Shown here: piece by piece, positions 14,880-22,713 of the stretch
Position numbering within the stretch: the first letter of the stretch is position 1
Layout of the letters: each line of letters begins with the position of its first letter
Assembly: GCA_910587875.1 (NCBI GenBank)
Contig: CAJUOD010000034.1
Location: forward strand, 1-25,748
Source of the DNA: an uncultured Oscillibacter sp.
GTDB lineage: Bacteria; Bacillota; Clostridia; Oscillospirales; Oscillospiraceae
Length of the DNA stretch: 25,748 nucleotides
Direction: 5' to 3'
Translations under genes and position numbers: made by a program
The notes under the pieces: generated by a model
What the model saw: only the letters and a program-made list of their open reading frames with translations
Told to the model about the DNA's origin: nothing
Database searches by the model: none

Positions 14880-15500
14880 GTGGCAGAAAACAAGAAAGAA
14901 AAACTTCAACTGGTGGATTTGGTTGGTATCGGTAATCTCTTAGAACATCTTGTGATGGAAGGCGCTATTTCCTGTGAAGAACGAGACAAGATCATTAAAA
15001 GGATTGCCAAAGACAACGATTTTGCTGAGCATACCCTTTCTGTTCTCGCAGGATATCAGCGCAGGGAAAAAGAAGTGTTGGAACGAACTTCCCGCAAAAA
15101 TACGGATATGCCCCAGCAGTATAAGCCCGATGAAAGTCATGTTTCTCTAACGGATATCGTGCGGGCACACAGTGATGACACACCAGGATATGTGATTCAG
15201 AGTTGGCTGAGAAGTAGAAATACGTTGGCATTTTTGGATCTCTGGGAAAAGGAGAATAACCCAGATTACCGAGAAAGCGGTTATAAGGAGCTGCTAAAGA
15301 AGAAAAAGGCGGCATCATTTACCTTGACTCCAAAGCTGTGGATCAGCCAGACAAACGCAATTGGCATCGTATCCAAGCAGGGAAAAGCCGGGGGAACTTT
15401 GGCTCACCCGATCATCGCCTGTGAATTTGCCTCGTGGCTTACGCCGGAGTTTAAGATGCTGTTGCTGAAATTGTCTTTAAACAGAGGATGGTTGAAGTAA
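14880..15500 (+). CDS. KilA-N domain protein, C-terminally short
   Basis: A 206-residue protein from a GTG start preceded by GAGGTGAGG. The first about 65 residues form a helical segment (LVDLVGIGNLLEHLVMEGAI, CEERDKIIKRIAKD) like small SHOCT-like or recombinase-associated proteins. From about 90 on it is a KilA-N DNA-binding domain (VSLTDIVRAHSDDTPGYVIQ, WLRSRNTLAFLDLWE, GGTLAHPIIACEFASWLTPE). Related KilA-N proteins usually continue well past EFASWLxPEFK, but this one stops 15 residues later after an atypical tail (LSLNRGWLK), so it is probably truncated or frameshifted. It lies between orphan recombinase 1 and the 537-residue protein (50 bp gap) and may regulate that unit. Confidence 0.75.
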   Translation: MAENKKEKLQLVDLVGIGNLLEHLVMEGAISCEERDKIIKRIAKDNDFAEHTLSVLAGYQRREKEVLERTSRKNTDMPQQYKPDESHVSLTDIVRAHSDDTPGYVIQSWLRSRNTLAFLDLWEKENNPDYRESGYKELLKKKKAASFTLTPKLWISQTNAIGIVSKQGKAGGTLAHPIIACEFASWLTPEFKMLLLKLSLNRGWLK

Positions 15501-15550
15501 TCACCCAAGTAGTTGTACCATGAAGTAACTAGTTAGGAGATAGAAAGAAA

Positions 15551-17164
15551 ATGCCAATGTATTTAAAGAAAAGTACAATAAGGCTGTTAGAGGCCAGTGT
15601 AGAGGCAATTAGTCTTGCCGTAACATCTATAGGCTTACCGCAAAGATATGAGCTGCGAGAGTCAGAGGCAAAAACTGCAGCAGCAATTGGATTAGCAGGT
15701 GTCTCCGTTGAGCTTGCCATGAGTGCAGTGATTGTACAAGCAAACGGAGAACAAGCGCTAAAACTTCCCTCCGGTTATTATAAAACAGGGACACACATTG
15801 TAGAGGACTTCAGGGCGCTTATTGCTTCTCATATACCTAAAATGCTCTTTTTAACACAAAGCATAACAAATGCTCAAGAGCATATTGCTAAAATTTTAGA
15901 GGCATCTTCAAAATTTAAACTGCTTACTAAATTGAGAGCTGGAGGATTGCATGCAGGCCGGGGGCCATCTCGTGATGTATGTACTGCCTGTATTAATGAT
16001 GTAATAAAGTTTATACTCCTTTTGGGGAGTTCTTCAAGAATCAGGCCATACACTGAAACCCTTCCACATGTTATTGAGATGCCCCAAAACTATAAATTAA
16101 TTGTAGATGATTTAATACGAAAGGTTAATCACTCTACATCAGATGAGGACAAAGCGTTAGCCTTGGCATCTATCTATCTTGTAATCCCAGAACTTCCCGA
16201 AGAAGAACCTACTTGGCTTCAAGCGTTTGATAGGTTAATAGTATCGCCTAAGAGTCAGGACATTACATTTTTGCTTGATACACTTCAGAATTCAAAATAT
16301 GCTTCTTTAATAAAGGTCGCAAAATCATCGGCATCTATTCCTGTTTCTGTTCAAAAAGGAATTCCAGGAGCTATGCCTATTGAGCCTCAATATTTGAAAA
16401 AATCATTTTCTGATATTAGAGATCGCTATTATGCAGACCGCGGAAGTGCTAATGGGCGTTTAGACCAGCAACAATTTGATCCGCCCCCTATAGAATCTGT
16501 ATATGAGATATTCGTATTACAACTTCATACTCTTGGCATAGTTGAAAGCGAAAACACTCAGCTTAATGCAGTTGATTCTTGGCCGCTTATTGCCTCAAGT
16601 TTGTCTTACGCAGGGACTTTAGGACCATACTGGTATTTTATAAGGAACACCTCTGATTTAGGCCAACTAGAGTCTTATATAAATAAAGCTGCAAAAATAA
16701 GCGGAAAACAATTTCAAACTGGATTTAAAGAGTTCAAGATCAGCCTTGGCACGGTAAGACGGGAAAAGTCAATTACAAAGCGGGAGAAATTTGTAACAGA
16801 TTTGCTTAGTGCATACGAACGTTCCTGTGAAAAACGCCAAATGCTCATCAAGCTCAACGAAAAATATGCTGGGCAAGATAAAGAACTTTGCAGCGAAGCT
16901 AGTGCTGATCTAATTAAGGTCCAAAATGAGGAAATTTCTATTGGAGATGTACTCATCAAAATATCTCAGAACATCTATACCTTTTCCAATGAATCAAGCC
17001 GCAAATACTGGACCAGGACAATTTGTGAAGCAGCATCTGAATTAGAAGACTTGCAAGGTTTGTTAGCTATTCTTCAAACTCCCGAATTATCTGTCGCACA
17101 TACTGCCGTTAGGAAGGCTTTTAGAATCATTGATTTTATAAACTATGGACCTACTATTGAATAG
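15551..17164 (+). CDS. Unrecognised 537-residue protein, HEPN-like motif
   Basis: A soluble, helix-rich protein whose family I do not recognise. ATG 15551 follows TTAGGAGA. In the N-terminal third, helices such as AAIGLAGVSVELAMSAVI (about 44-61), then YYKTGTHIVEDFRALI (about 77-92), precede LRAGGLHAGRGPSRD. The last contains R129-A-G-G-L-H134, which fits the R-x4-6-H active motif of HEPN ribonucleases and is followed by a long helix, as in HEPN folds (inference). The rest (about 200-537) has no motif I can name; charged helices dominate near 400-520. There is no signal peptide or membrane segment. Its place between a KilA-N gene and Gabija in an AT-rich island makes a stand-alone abortive-infection effector plausible. 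Confidence 0.75.
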   Translation: MPMYLKKSTIRLLEASVEAISLAVTSIGLPQRYELRESEAKTAAAIGLAGVSVELAMSAVIVQANGEQALKLPSGYYKTGTHIVEDFRALIASHIPKMLFLTQSITNAQEHIAKILEASSKFKLLTKLRAGGLHAGRGPSRDVCTACINDVIKFILLLGSSSRIRPYTETLPHVIEMPQNYKLIVDDLIRKVNHSTSDEDKALALASIYLVIPELPEEEPTWLQAFDRLIVSPKSQDITFLLDTLQNSKYASLIKVAKSSASIPVSVQKGIPGAMPIEPQYLKKSFSDIRDRYYADRGSANGRLDQQQFDPPPIESVYEIFVLQLHTLGIVESENTQLNAVDSWPLIASSLSYAGTLGPYWYFIRNTSDLGQLESYINKAAKISGKQFQTGFKEFKISLGTVRREKSITKREKFVTDLLSAYERSCEKRQMLIKLNEKYAGQDKELCSEASADLIKVQNEEISIGDVLIKISQNIYTFSNESSRKYWTRTICEAASELEDLQGLLAILQTPELSVAHTAVRKAFRIIDFINYGPTIE

Positions 17165-17710
17165 TTTATTTTCGAAAGTCTGATAATTTTTAAAAGTATA
17201 TTCTCTCTTCCTTCTCCAGCCAAGTCTTTCTAGTAAATGGAAATCTAATTTTGGGTGCAGATTTTGAAAGCACTATATCTAAAGTGGGCGAGCAATCCAA
17301 GTTGAACAACCCTACCAAACCTGAACAAATTGTTGTCAGTTGTTCAGATTTGGTAGGGTCGCTCTTTGCCTGTAACCCTTGTACTTCAATGGCTACAGGT
17401 TTTCTTGACACTGAATGCCGTATGTCACTGTCTAAAAGCAAACAGTACAAAATCAGAGCGCAAAACGTGTAAATGACGGAATTCGAACCCCTGCTGACGT
17501 TACTTGCTTTGGCCCTATGCCTTGTAATACATCACTTTTCTTCTGCTTGGCCTAACATTTGGTTACTTAGTATGTTTTTGAACCATTAACTTTTAGTTCA
17601 ATTCTTCTATCCAAAGAAACAGTTCTTCAAAATGTTGCCAAATCAGCTCTTTTGTTGTATAATAATATTATTATCTGTCCATCAAGAGGATCTGACAAGG
17701 GAGCAACAGT
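17165..17710. other. 546-bp intergenic region with a 51-bp inverted repeat
   Basis: No convincing gene. The prominent feature is an inverted repeat with 20-bp arms and one mismatch (17309-17328 and 17340-17359; outer bases ACCCTACC and GGTAGGGT) around an 11-nt loop. It separates the 537-residue gene from Gabija. Frames open on both strands across it are a by-product of the repeat. A tRNA T-arm-like scrap (GAATTCGAACCCC) lies at 17479-17491. Confidence 0.6.
17635..17663 (+). promoter_or_regulatory. Strong sigma-70 promoter of the Gabija operon
   Basis: TTGCCA (17635-17640), a 17-bp spacer and consensus TATAAT (17658-17663). Transcription would begin about 40 nt before the gajA start codon. 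This is the best promoter in the window and shows that Gabija is expressed separately from the upstream 537-residue gene. Confidence 0.75.
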
Positions 17711-19501
17711 ATGAAAATCTCCAGACTAAAGGTTCAGAACTTTAGAAATATTAGGAATGCGGATGTGCACTTAAGCAATGTAGTCGCCCTTATAGGCGAG
17801 AACAATAGCGGGAAGAGTAATTTCCTCTATGCCTTGACATTACCATTCTCGCCTGATGATGCCAATATAAACAAGAATCTTTCTTGGAGTGATATCAATA
17901 CCGAGGCAAAAACTGCCTATTATCAGTTCATCCTGAATCACAAAGACGATATCATTGCAGAAACAGTCTCAGTTGAGGCTTTTATGTCGGTACTACCTAT
18001 CGTATCCGTAGAAGTTAATTTGCTTCCTGATGAGGATGAATTATATTTTGTGAAGGACCTTTGTTACTCCGCGGACACTGATGAAGGGATACTTTATGGA
18101 CTAAGATATGAGTACAGACCAACCCATCCTGAAGAATTGTTAGTTTATGTACGATCAATTCTTATTTCAGAGCATATTGATAGAGAATCTATCGAAAATA
18201 TAAAAATGAATTTGCTCCCCACCGCCATGTTTACATATTCAATTTTGATACCACAAAAGGGTGTTAAAGTGGCCTATGACACGTTGAGACAGTTCAGGTA
18301 TACTGCATTGACTGCCGACCGTGACAACTTTTCTAACAGCAATGAGAGAATTGGTTCTAAATCCCTGGTCAAGTTACTACAAATGAAGCTAACTTCCAAC
18401 GATTTACTTATTGTTGAAAAAGAATATTCGCATTTTTTTGATGCACTAAAAAGCCTAAGTGGCATGGATAACATCATTAACTGGCAAAATCGTAGTGAAA
18501 TACCAAACGCAAAAGATTTTTTTGATAACATCGATATTCTTCCTAATATGCCCCCAATGACTTCCATTTTGAACAGTGTAAGATTGGGGTATTCTGGCGA
18601 GAATCTATCATCGCAGGGGTTGGGACAGAGAAACTTAATTTTACTGTTGGTACTGTTAAACTCCATGCTGGATAAATTAGATGAGACAGCTTTTCGTCTG
18701 CTAACTGTCGAAGAACCCGAGGCGCATCTCTGCATTAATAATGTTCATTTAGTGGCTAGTTTCATCAAAGCATTCACAAAAGATAACAAGAGTACACAGT
18801 TGTTCTACTCTACCCATAATGCCGAACTCATAAATAAAATCGACCTAAAAAACGTAACGGTACTCAGCGCAGGGACCGCACTTTCACTAGCAACAGCATT
18901 ACAAGACGAAGAGCGGGATTATCTTTCTAAAAATCCAAATACAGACTTATTCAAGTTGTTTTTCTCAAGAAAGTGTATCCTTGTGGAAGGATTTACAGAG
19001 GAATTGCTGATAAAGGCATACCTAAATTCAACGCCTGATTTAAGTGATATTGATGTAATATCTTTCCACAAGGGTTTTTCAAAAATAATTGATATTTGGA
19101 TTGCATTAAATGAGAAGTCGACCAAGCGTCTTGGCATTGTAAGGGATTTTGATGATGAACCTACTGCAGCGGCAGAACACGATAAGTATAACGCTTATCA
19201 CAATATCTGCGTAAAAACGACCAAAGAATATACATTGGAGCCAGAAATAGTAAAAGCCGGAGATAACTACGAACTTTTAAAAAATAAATATGGCGAGGAA
19301 TACTCTTGGCTGGAACTTACTCCTGACCAATTAGCAGACGATTGGAGGTCTTCAAAATCTGGTGTGATGCTAAGGTTATGCCATGATTTGTCACATGGAG
19401 AGTTGCCCACGTTTGTTATGCCACAACACATACAGGCTATTCTTGATTTTATGGGAACAGTGGACTCAGATATGGTGGTGAGTACAGCAGATGAAGATTA
19501 G
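17711..19501 (+). CDS. gajA: Gabija GajA: OLD-family ATPase/TOPRIM endonuclease
   Basis: A 596-residue protein, close to the usual GajA length. The ATPase domain starts at the N-terminus (ISRLKVQNFRNI) with Walker A G29-ENNSGKS36, a signature-like NLSSQGLGQRN region near 296-306, Walker B TVEEPEAHL (about 335-343) and an H-loop YSTHNAELI. The TOPRIM nuclease domain follows, with the catalytic glutamate in CILVEGFTEELL (E426) and the metal-binding D479-F-D481 in GIVRDFDDE. Class 2 OLD nucleases of this build pair with UvrD-like helicases to form Gabija, which blocks phages by nicking DNA when nucleotides are depleted. The helicase gene overlaps the 3' end by 11 bp. The start has AAGGGAG upstream and a consensus promoter. 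All key residues look intact. Confidence 0.92.
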   Translation: MKISRLKVQNFRNIRNADVHLSNVVALIGENNSGKSNFLYALTLPFSPDDANINKNLSWSDINTEAKTAYYQFILNHKDDIIAETVSVEAFMSVLPIVSVEVNLLPDEDELYFVKDLCYSADTDEGILYGLRYEYRPTHPEELLVYVRSILISEHIDRESIENIKMNLLPTAMFTYSILIPQKGVKVAYDTLRQFRYTALTADRDNFSNSNERIGSKSLVKLLQMKLTSNDLLIVEKEYSHFFDALKSLSGMDNIINWQNRSEIPNAKDFFDNIDILPNMPPMTSILNSVRLGYSGENLSSQGLGQRNLILLLVLLNSMLDKLDETAFRLLTVEEPEAHLCINNVHLVASFIKAFTKDNKSTQLFYSTHNAELINKIDLKNVTVLSAGTALSLATALQDEERDYLSKNPNTDLFKLFFSRKCILVEGFTEELLIKAYLNSTPDLSDIDVISFHKGFSKIIDIWIALNEKSTKRLGIVRDFDDEPTAAAEHDKYNAYHNICVKTTKEYTLEPEIVKAGDNYELLKNKYGEEYSWLELTPDQLADDWRSSKSGVMLRLCHDLSHGELPTFVMPQHIQAILDFMGTVDSDMVVSTADED

Positions 19502-20831
19502 CGTTGCTGGCGCAGGTGCAGGCAAAACTACGACTATGGCAGATAGGGTGGTTTTTGCTTCTGAGTTAACCAAAGCTCATCAAAATATATATTGCTTGGC
19601 CTTTACCAATAATGCAGTTTCTCGGATTGAAGAAAAGCTATTGGAGTATTATGATGAACTTCCTCCAAACATAAAAGTATCTACGCTCCATTCCTTCCTG
19701 TATCAAGAAATCATAAAGCCCTATTACTTTCTTCTATATAGGAAGCAGTACGAGTATATCTCTTCTATTGATCTGCCTGAAAAAGCAGCATTTAAAAGCA
19801 AAAAAATATCAGAGTTAGACAGTAAAGAGATCATACACGTTTCGGTGATTCCTCAACACGCCATGTGGGTTGTTGCGAAAAAATCTTCCGATAAAAAGCG
19901 AGAGAAAGCCATCCGAGAAAAAGTCCTCAAAACACTTGTCCAGTACTGCGGGAAAATTTTTATTGATGAAGCGCAAGATATAGACAATAATATCTTAGAA
20001 GTCTTTCGAGCGTTTGATACTATCGGGATTCCCATGGAATTAATTGGTGACCCTAAGCAAGACTTACGGGGCCATGGGAGTTTTAGAAGCCTAGTGACCG
20101 AACGCGAGGCAGACACCACATTTCTATCGGTATGCCATCGGTGTCCGCAGCAACATCTTAAAATCTCAAATGCTTTGATTCCAGATGCAGAAAAACAGAA
20201 ATCAGTGAAAATAGAGGGTACGGTTGAAATTGTATTTGAAAGCAATATTCAAGTCCCCGAATTTTTTGAGAAAAGCAGTTTTGATTTAGCTTATATTTCT
20301 GAAAGAAACGAACGGTTTGAAACACATGCAAATGAAAAGGTCACTAAAAGTTTTGAAACATTAATGTATGAAATAGAAGGAATTTTAGGGAGCCGGGAAC
20401 CTCTTGCCAATAAGAATGTTCTTGCAAGTCGTGCATATTACATTGCCTACAGAATGTCTAGAGACATAAAAGCTGGAGCAGCACCCAGCGCAATGATTCG
20501 AACATATCTGGGCAAATTGGATGGATTGCAGTACGCGAAAGTCATTTCAGCTTTGCAAAAATCAAACGACAGGGCAAACAATATTCCTATAGTAAACACC
20601 ATTGAGAGTATAAAGGGTCAAGAAGGAAATAGCTGTCTATTTATACTCACGACGGATTTGGCAGCTTACCTGTTTGGTGAAAAAACAGTCGAAAATAAAA
20701 CAAAGAATAAATTATACGTTGCTCTAACAAGATCATTAAATGCCCTAACAATACTTGTCACCCAAGAGGTTGAAAACAAATATGGCGTGAATTATATCCA
20801 AAATCATGTTTCTATGCTACTACAGGATTAG
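19491..20831 (+). CDS. gajB: Gabija GajB: UvrD/Rep-like superfamily 1 helicase
   Basis: A 446-residue SF1 helicase-like protein. Walker A G7-AGAGKTT14 lies almost at the start, so no Q-motif precedes it. Further motifs are Ia (LAFTNNAVSRIEEKL), Ib (STLHSFL), II (FIDEAQDID, about 156-164), III (LIGDPKQDLRGHGSFRSL), V (ESIKGQEGNSCLF) and VI (LYVALTRSLNAL, about 408-419). It is somewhat smaller than full UvrD enzymes, as expected for GajB, which senses DNA ends or termini and partners GajA in a large complex. The ATG lies inside the end of gajA with GGTGGTGAG upstream, implying coupled translation and fixed stoichiometry. Orientation, overlap and partner make the Gabija call firm. Confidence 0.9.
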   Translation: MKISVAGAGAGKTTTMADRVVFASELTKAHQNIYCLAFTNNAVSRIEEKLLEYYDELPPNIKVSTLHSFLYQEIIKPYYFLLYRKQYEYISSIDLPEKAAFKSKKISELDSKEIIHVSVIPQHAMWVVAKKSSDKKREKAIREKVLKTLVQYCGKIFIDEAQDIDNNILEVFRAFDTIGIPMELIGDPKQDLRGHGSFRSLVTEREADTTFLSVCHRCPQQHLKISNALIPDAEKQKSVKIEGTVEIVFESNIQVPEFFEKSSFDLAYISERNERFETHANEKVTKSFETLMYEIEGILGSREPLANKNVLASRAYYIAYRMSRDIKAGAAPSAMIRTYLGKLDGLQYAKVISALQKSNDRANNIPIVNTIESIKGQEGNSCLFILTTDLAAYLFGEKTVENKTKNKLYVALTRSLNALTILVTQEVENKYGVNYIQNHVSMLLQD

Positions 20832-21226
20832 GATGAAATGCCCCTACCCAACCTGATCCTCACTATTCCATCTCGTTATCTGGTATAATAATTGACCCTT
20901 GTCAGACTAGGGATTCGAATTGCACCTCCTATTTTACAAAAGGAGCAAAAGGAAAAGCGTCAGCTTCGCAAACCGTTGTGGCACAACGGTTACGGGCCTA
21001 CATCTTTTTTGTCAAGAATAGACATGATAAGTTGACAAACTCTTAGGCCTGAAAGTGCCTATTTGCAAGGGTTTGTCAACTTTTCTTTTCCTCATAATCT
21101 TGTGAAAACTCTACTTTACTGGACTTGAACTCCCCTTCTTTTAAATATTCCCATGAATTTAGACACAGCCTCCGGGCTGTGTCTTCTATTATCTTAGAAT
21201 TGAAATTTGGAAAGGATTGTGTTACC
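20832..21226. other. 395-bp intergenic region with three hairpins
   Basis: No gene seen. Hairpins: AACCGTTGTG/CACAACGGTT (20971-20991, 1-nt centre); a two-stage stem with 12-bp outer arms AAGTTGACAAAC/GTTTGTCAACTT (21029-21040, 21071-21082) and inner TAGGC/GCCTA, followed by TTCTTTTCC; and AGACACAGCC/GGCTGTGTCT (21161-21184) followed by TCTATT, 43 nt before orphan recombinase 2. The first lies at the end of the Gabija segment; the other two follow the 27-bp boundary repeat. Confidence 0.65.
20998..21024. repeat. 27-bp boundary repeat, copy 1
   Basis: Exact 27-bp match to 24285-24311. It begins CTACATC, contains a run of six T, then GTCAAGAA and ends TAGACA. The pair brackets a 3.3-kb module (orphan recombinase 2, DUF4145 protein, ATPase). 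TGTC and GACA form short inverted arms around a 7-nt centre, as in small recombination core sites. Confidence 0.7.
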
Positions 21227-21697
21227 ATGGAACTGACAAAAAGTGAGCAAATTCGAGCTGGCTTACAAAAGAGCTTTCAGAGTGGAACCTCTGCCAAGGC
21301 TTCTACTGTTTGCTATGGCTACAAGGTCTCTCGTGATGGGGGTCTTGTGGTTGTTTCCGCTGAGGCTGACACGGTACTCTTCATCTTTCATCACTTTATG
21401 AACGGGGACAGCCTCGGAAAGATTTCTGACGCGTTGGCCCGCAAGGGCATCGTCTCCCCCACCGGCAGAGCCACGTGGAGCCGGGAAACAATTTCGAAGT
21501 TGCTGGCAAACGAGAAATACGTCGGCGATGTTGTTTTAGGCAAGACTAATGTAATTGATGGTGTCCAAGTAAAGACGCATAACGCCAGCAAACAGGTTCA
21601 CATGAAAGCACATCATCCCGCAATCATCACGCATGAGCTCTTCTATTCTGTCCAGCAGGAAAAGCACAAAAGAAGTAAGAATAGATTAATTAGATAA
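21227..21697 (+). CDS. Orphan recombinase-domain protein 2 (no serine catalytic domain)
   Basis: A 156-residue protein with the 'Recombinase' domain only. It shows VCYGYKVSRDGGLVVVSAEA, VLFIFHHFMNGDSLGKISDA, SPTGRATWSRETISKLLANE, then KYVGDVVLGKTNVIDG and HHPAIITHELFYSVQQEKHK, typical of the DNA-binding half of large serine recombinases. The catalytic N-terminal domain and its serine are missing, as is the long C-terminal coiled coil. ATG 21227 follows GGAAAGGA; the frame is open upstream through a hairpin, but that start lacks support. The C-terminal half is more GC-rich than its surroundings. It is the first gene after the 27-bp repeat, mirroring orphan 1 at the island's left edge, though the two proteins are only distantly alike. 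Confidence 0.75.
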   Translation: MELTKSEQIRAGLQKSFQSGTSAKASTVCYGYKVSRDGGLVVVSAEADTVLFIFHHFMNGDSLGKISDALARKGIVSPTGRATWSRETISKLLANEKYVGDVVLGKTNVIDGVQVKTHNASKQVHMKAHHPAIITHELFYSVQQEKHKRSKNRLIR

Positions 21698-21795
21698 TTT
21701 CTTGCTAGATACTTAAGGGTATTGGGAGTCATTCGATTGTTTTAATATTATGACTGCTTTTTAGAAATTAGGAAAAATTAAGGGGTTGTAAAAAT

Positions 21796-22584
21796 TTGAA
21801 CAAGAATACTATGAAAGGCCTCAACCTATGTCAAGAACAAAATCCAGATAGCAAAAATTACGGCGATTGTGAAAGGGAACTAGAGCCAAGCGTATATAGT
21901 GTCATTGAGCAAGAGGCTGCTTTGATAACTCGTCCACATGTATGTTTTCACTGTGGCAATTGTTCAGTTATGCGCTATATAGGGCAAACAAGTCAAAAAT
22001 CTTCCACATACGATTTACAAGAACGTGAGCAACCAGGTGTCCAAATTGATCACGAAAACTGGCATATATTTGAATGCCCCTTTTGCCACAGACCAGTTAT
22101 TATAAGTAGTCGATATAGTGATATTGATGATTATCCGTATACTATTGAGTTAAAATATCCCAAAATCTCTATCACAGAAAATGGCGTTCCAATGGGAATA
22201 TATAATGCTTATTTAGCAGCTGTCAGAACTAGAGGAATTGACCATCACATTTGTTTGATGTCTCTCCGCAGAGTTCTAGAGATGATTTGCAAGGATAACG
22301 GAGAAATAAAAGGAAGCTTGGAAAACAAAATTGATAGACTTATCAAAAAAGGAGCACTCTCTCCAGTATTCTCAGATGCTTGTTGGATTATCAGACAACT
22401 AGGAAATGAAGCAGCACATGGGGACAATAAAGAACGTTTTGAGTATGAAGTTGAGGAAATCATTAATTATATTTCGGAAATTATAAGATATCTATACGTA
22501 CTTCCAATACAGGCAAAGAATACGCGCAATCGAATAGAGTATGAGAAACAGAACAACGGAAAATATAAACCGGCCAAAGATTGA
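21796..22584 (+). CDS. DUF4145 (HEPN-like) protein with zinc ribbon
   Basis: A 262-residue protein. A zinc ribbon is formed by C-x2-C (CFHCGN, about 50-55) and a second C-x2-C (CPFCHR, about 95-100). The C-terminal helical part is DUF4145: YNAYLAAVRTRGIDHHICLM, RRVLEMICKDNG, LENKIDRLIKKGAL, then I-I-R200-QLGNEAA-H208-GD. The RxxGNxxxH box is the DUF4145 equivalent of the HEPN ribonuclease motif. The apparent start is TTG 21796 with AAGGGG upstream; ATG 21811 is an alternative. A 129-bp gap separates it from the ATPase gene in the same direction. DUF4145 proteins occur with restriction and defence genes; here it may be the toxic effector or sensor of a two-gene system (inference). Confidence 0.82.
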   Translation: MNKNTMKGLNLCQEQNPDSKNYGDCERELEPSVYSVIEQEAALITRPHVCFHCGNCSVMRYIGQTSQKSSTYDLQEREQPGVQIDHENWHIFECPFCHRPVIISSRYSDIDDYPYTIELKYPKISITENGVPMGIYNAYLAAVRTRGIDHHICLMSLRRVLEMICKDNGEIKGSLENKIDRLIKKGALSPVFSDACWIIRQLGNEAAHGDNKERFEYEVEEIINYISEIIRYLYVLPIQAKNTRNRIEYEKQNNGKYKPAKD

Positions 22585-22713
22585 GAAACAGCTTTATAAA
22601 TAAAGTGATCTTACCTGTTTTTTGATAACATTAAAAAACCAAATGTCTCTTTTCCATAAGATCCATCTAAACAAATAAAAATTCCTCTATGATTACAATG
22701 AGCGAGGTATAAA

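Noticed and set aside
17190..17472. Short frames on both strands across the inverted repeat
   Set aside because: Opposing frames of similar length over a palindrome are expected by symmetry; no ribosome site or family.
17479..17491. T-arm-like scrap (GAATTCGAACCCC on +), and GGGATTCGAATTGC near 20909
   Set aside because: They resemble tRNA T-arms but lack an acceptor end or CCA; too short to call as att sites.
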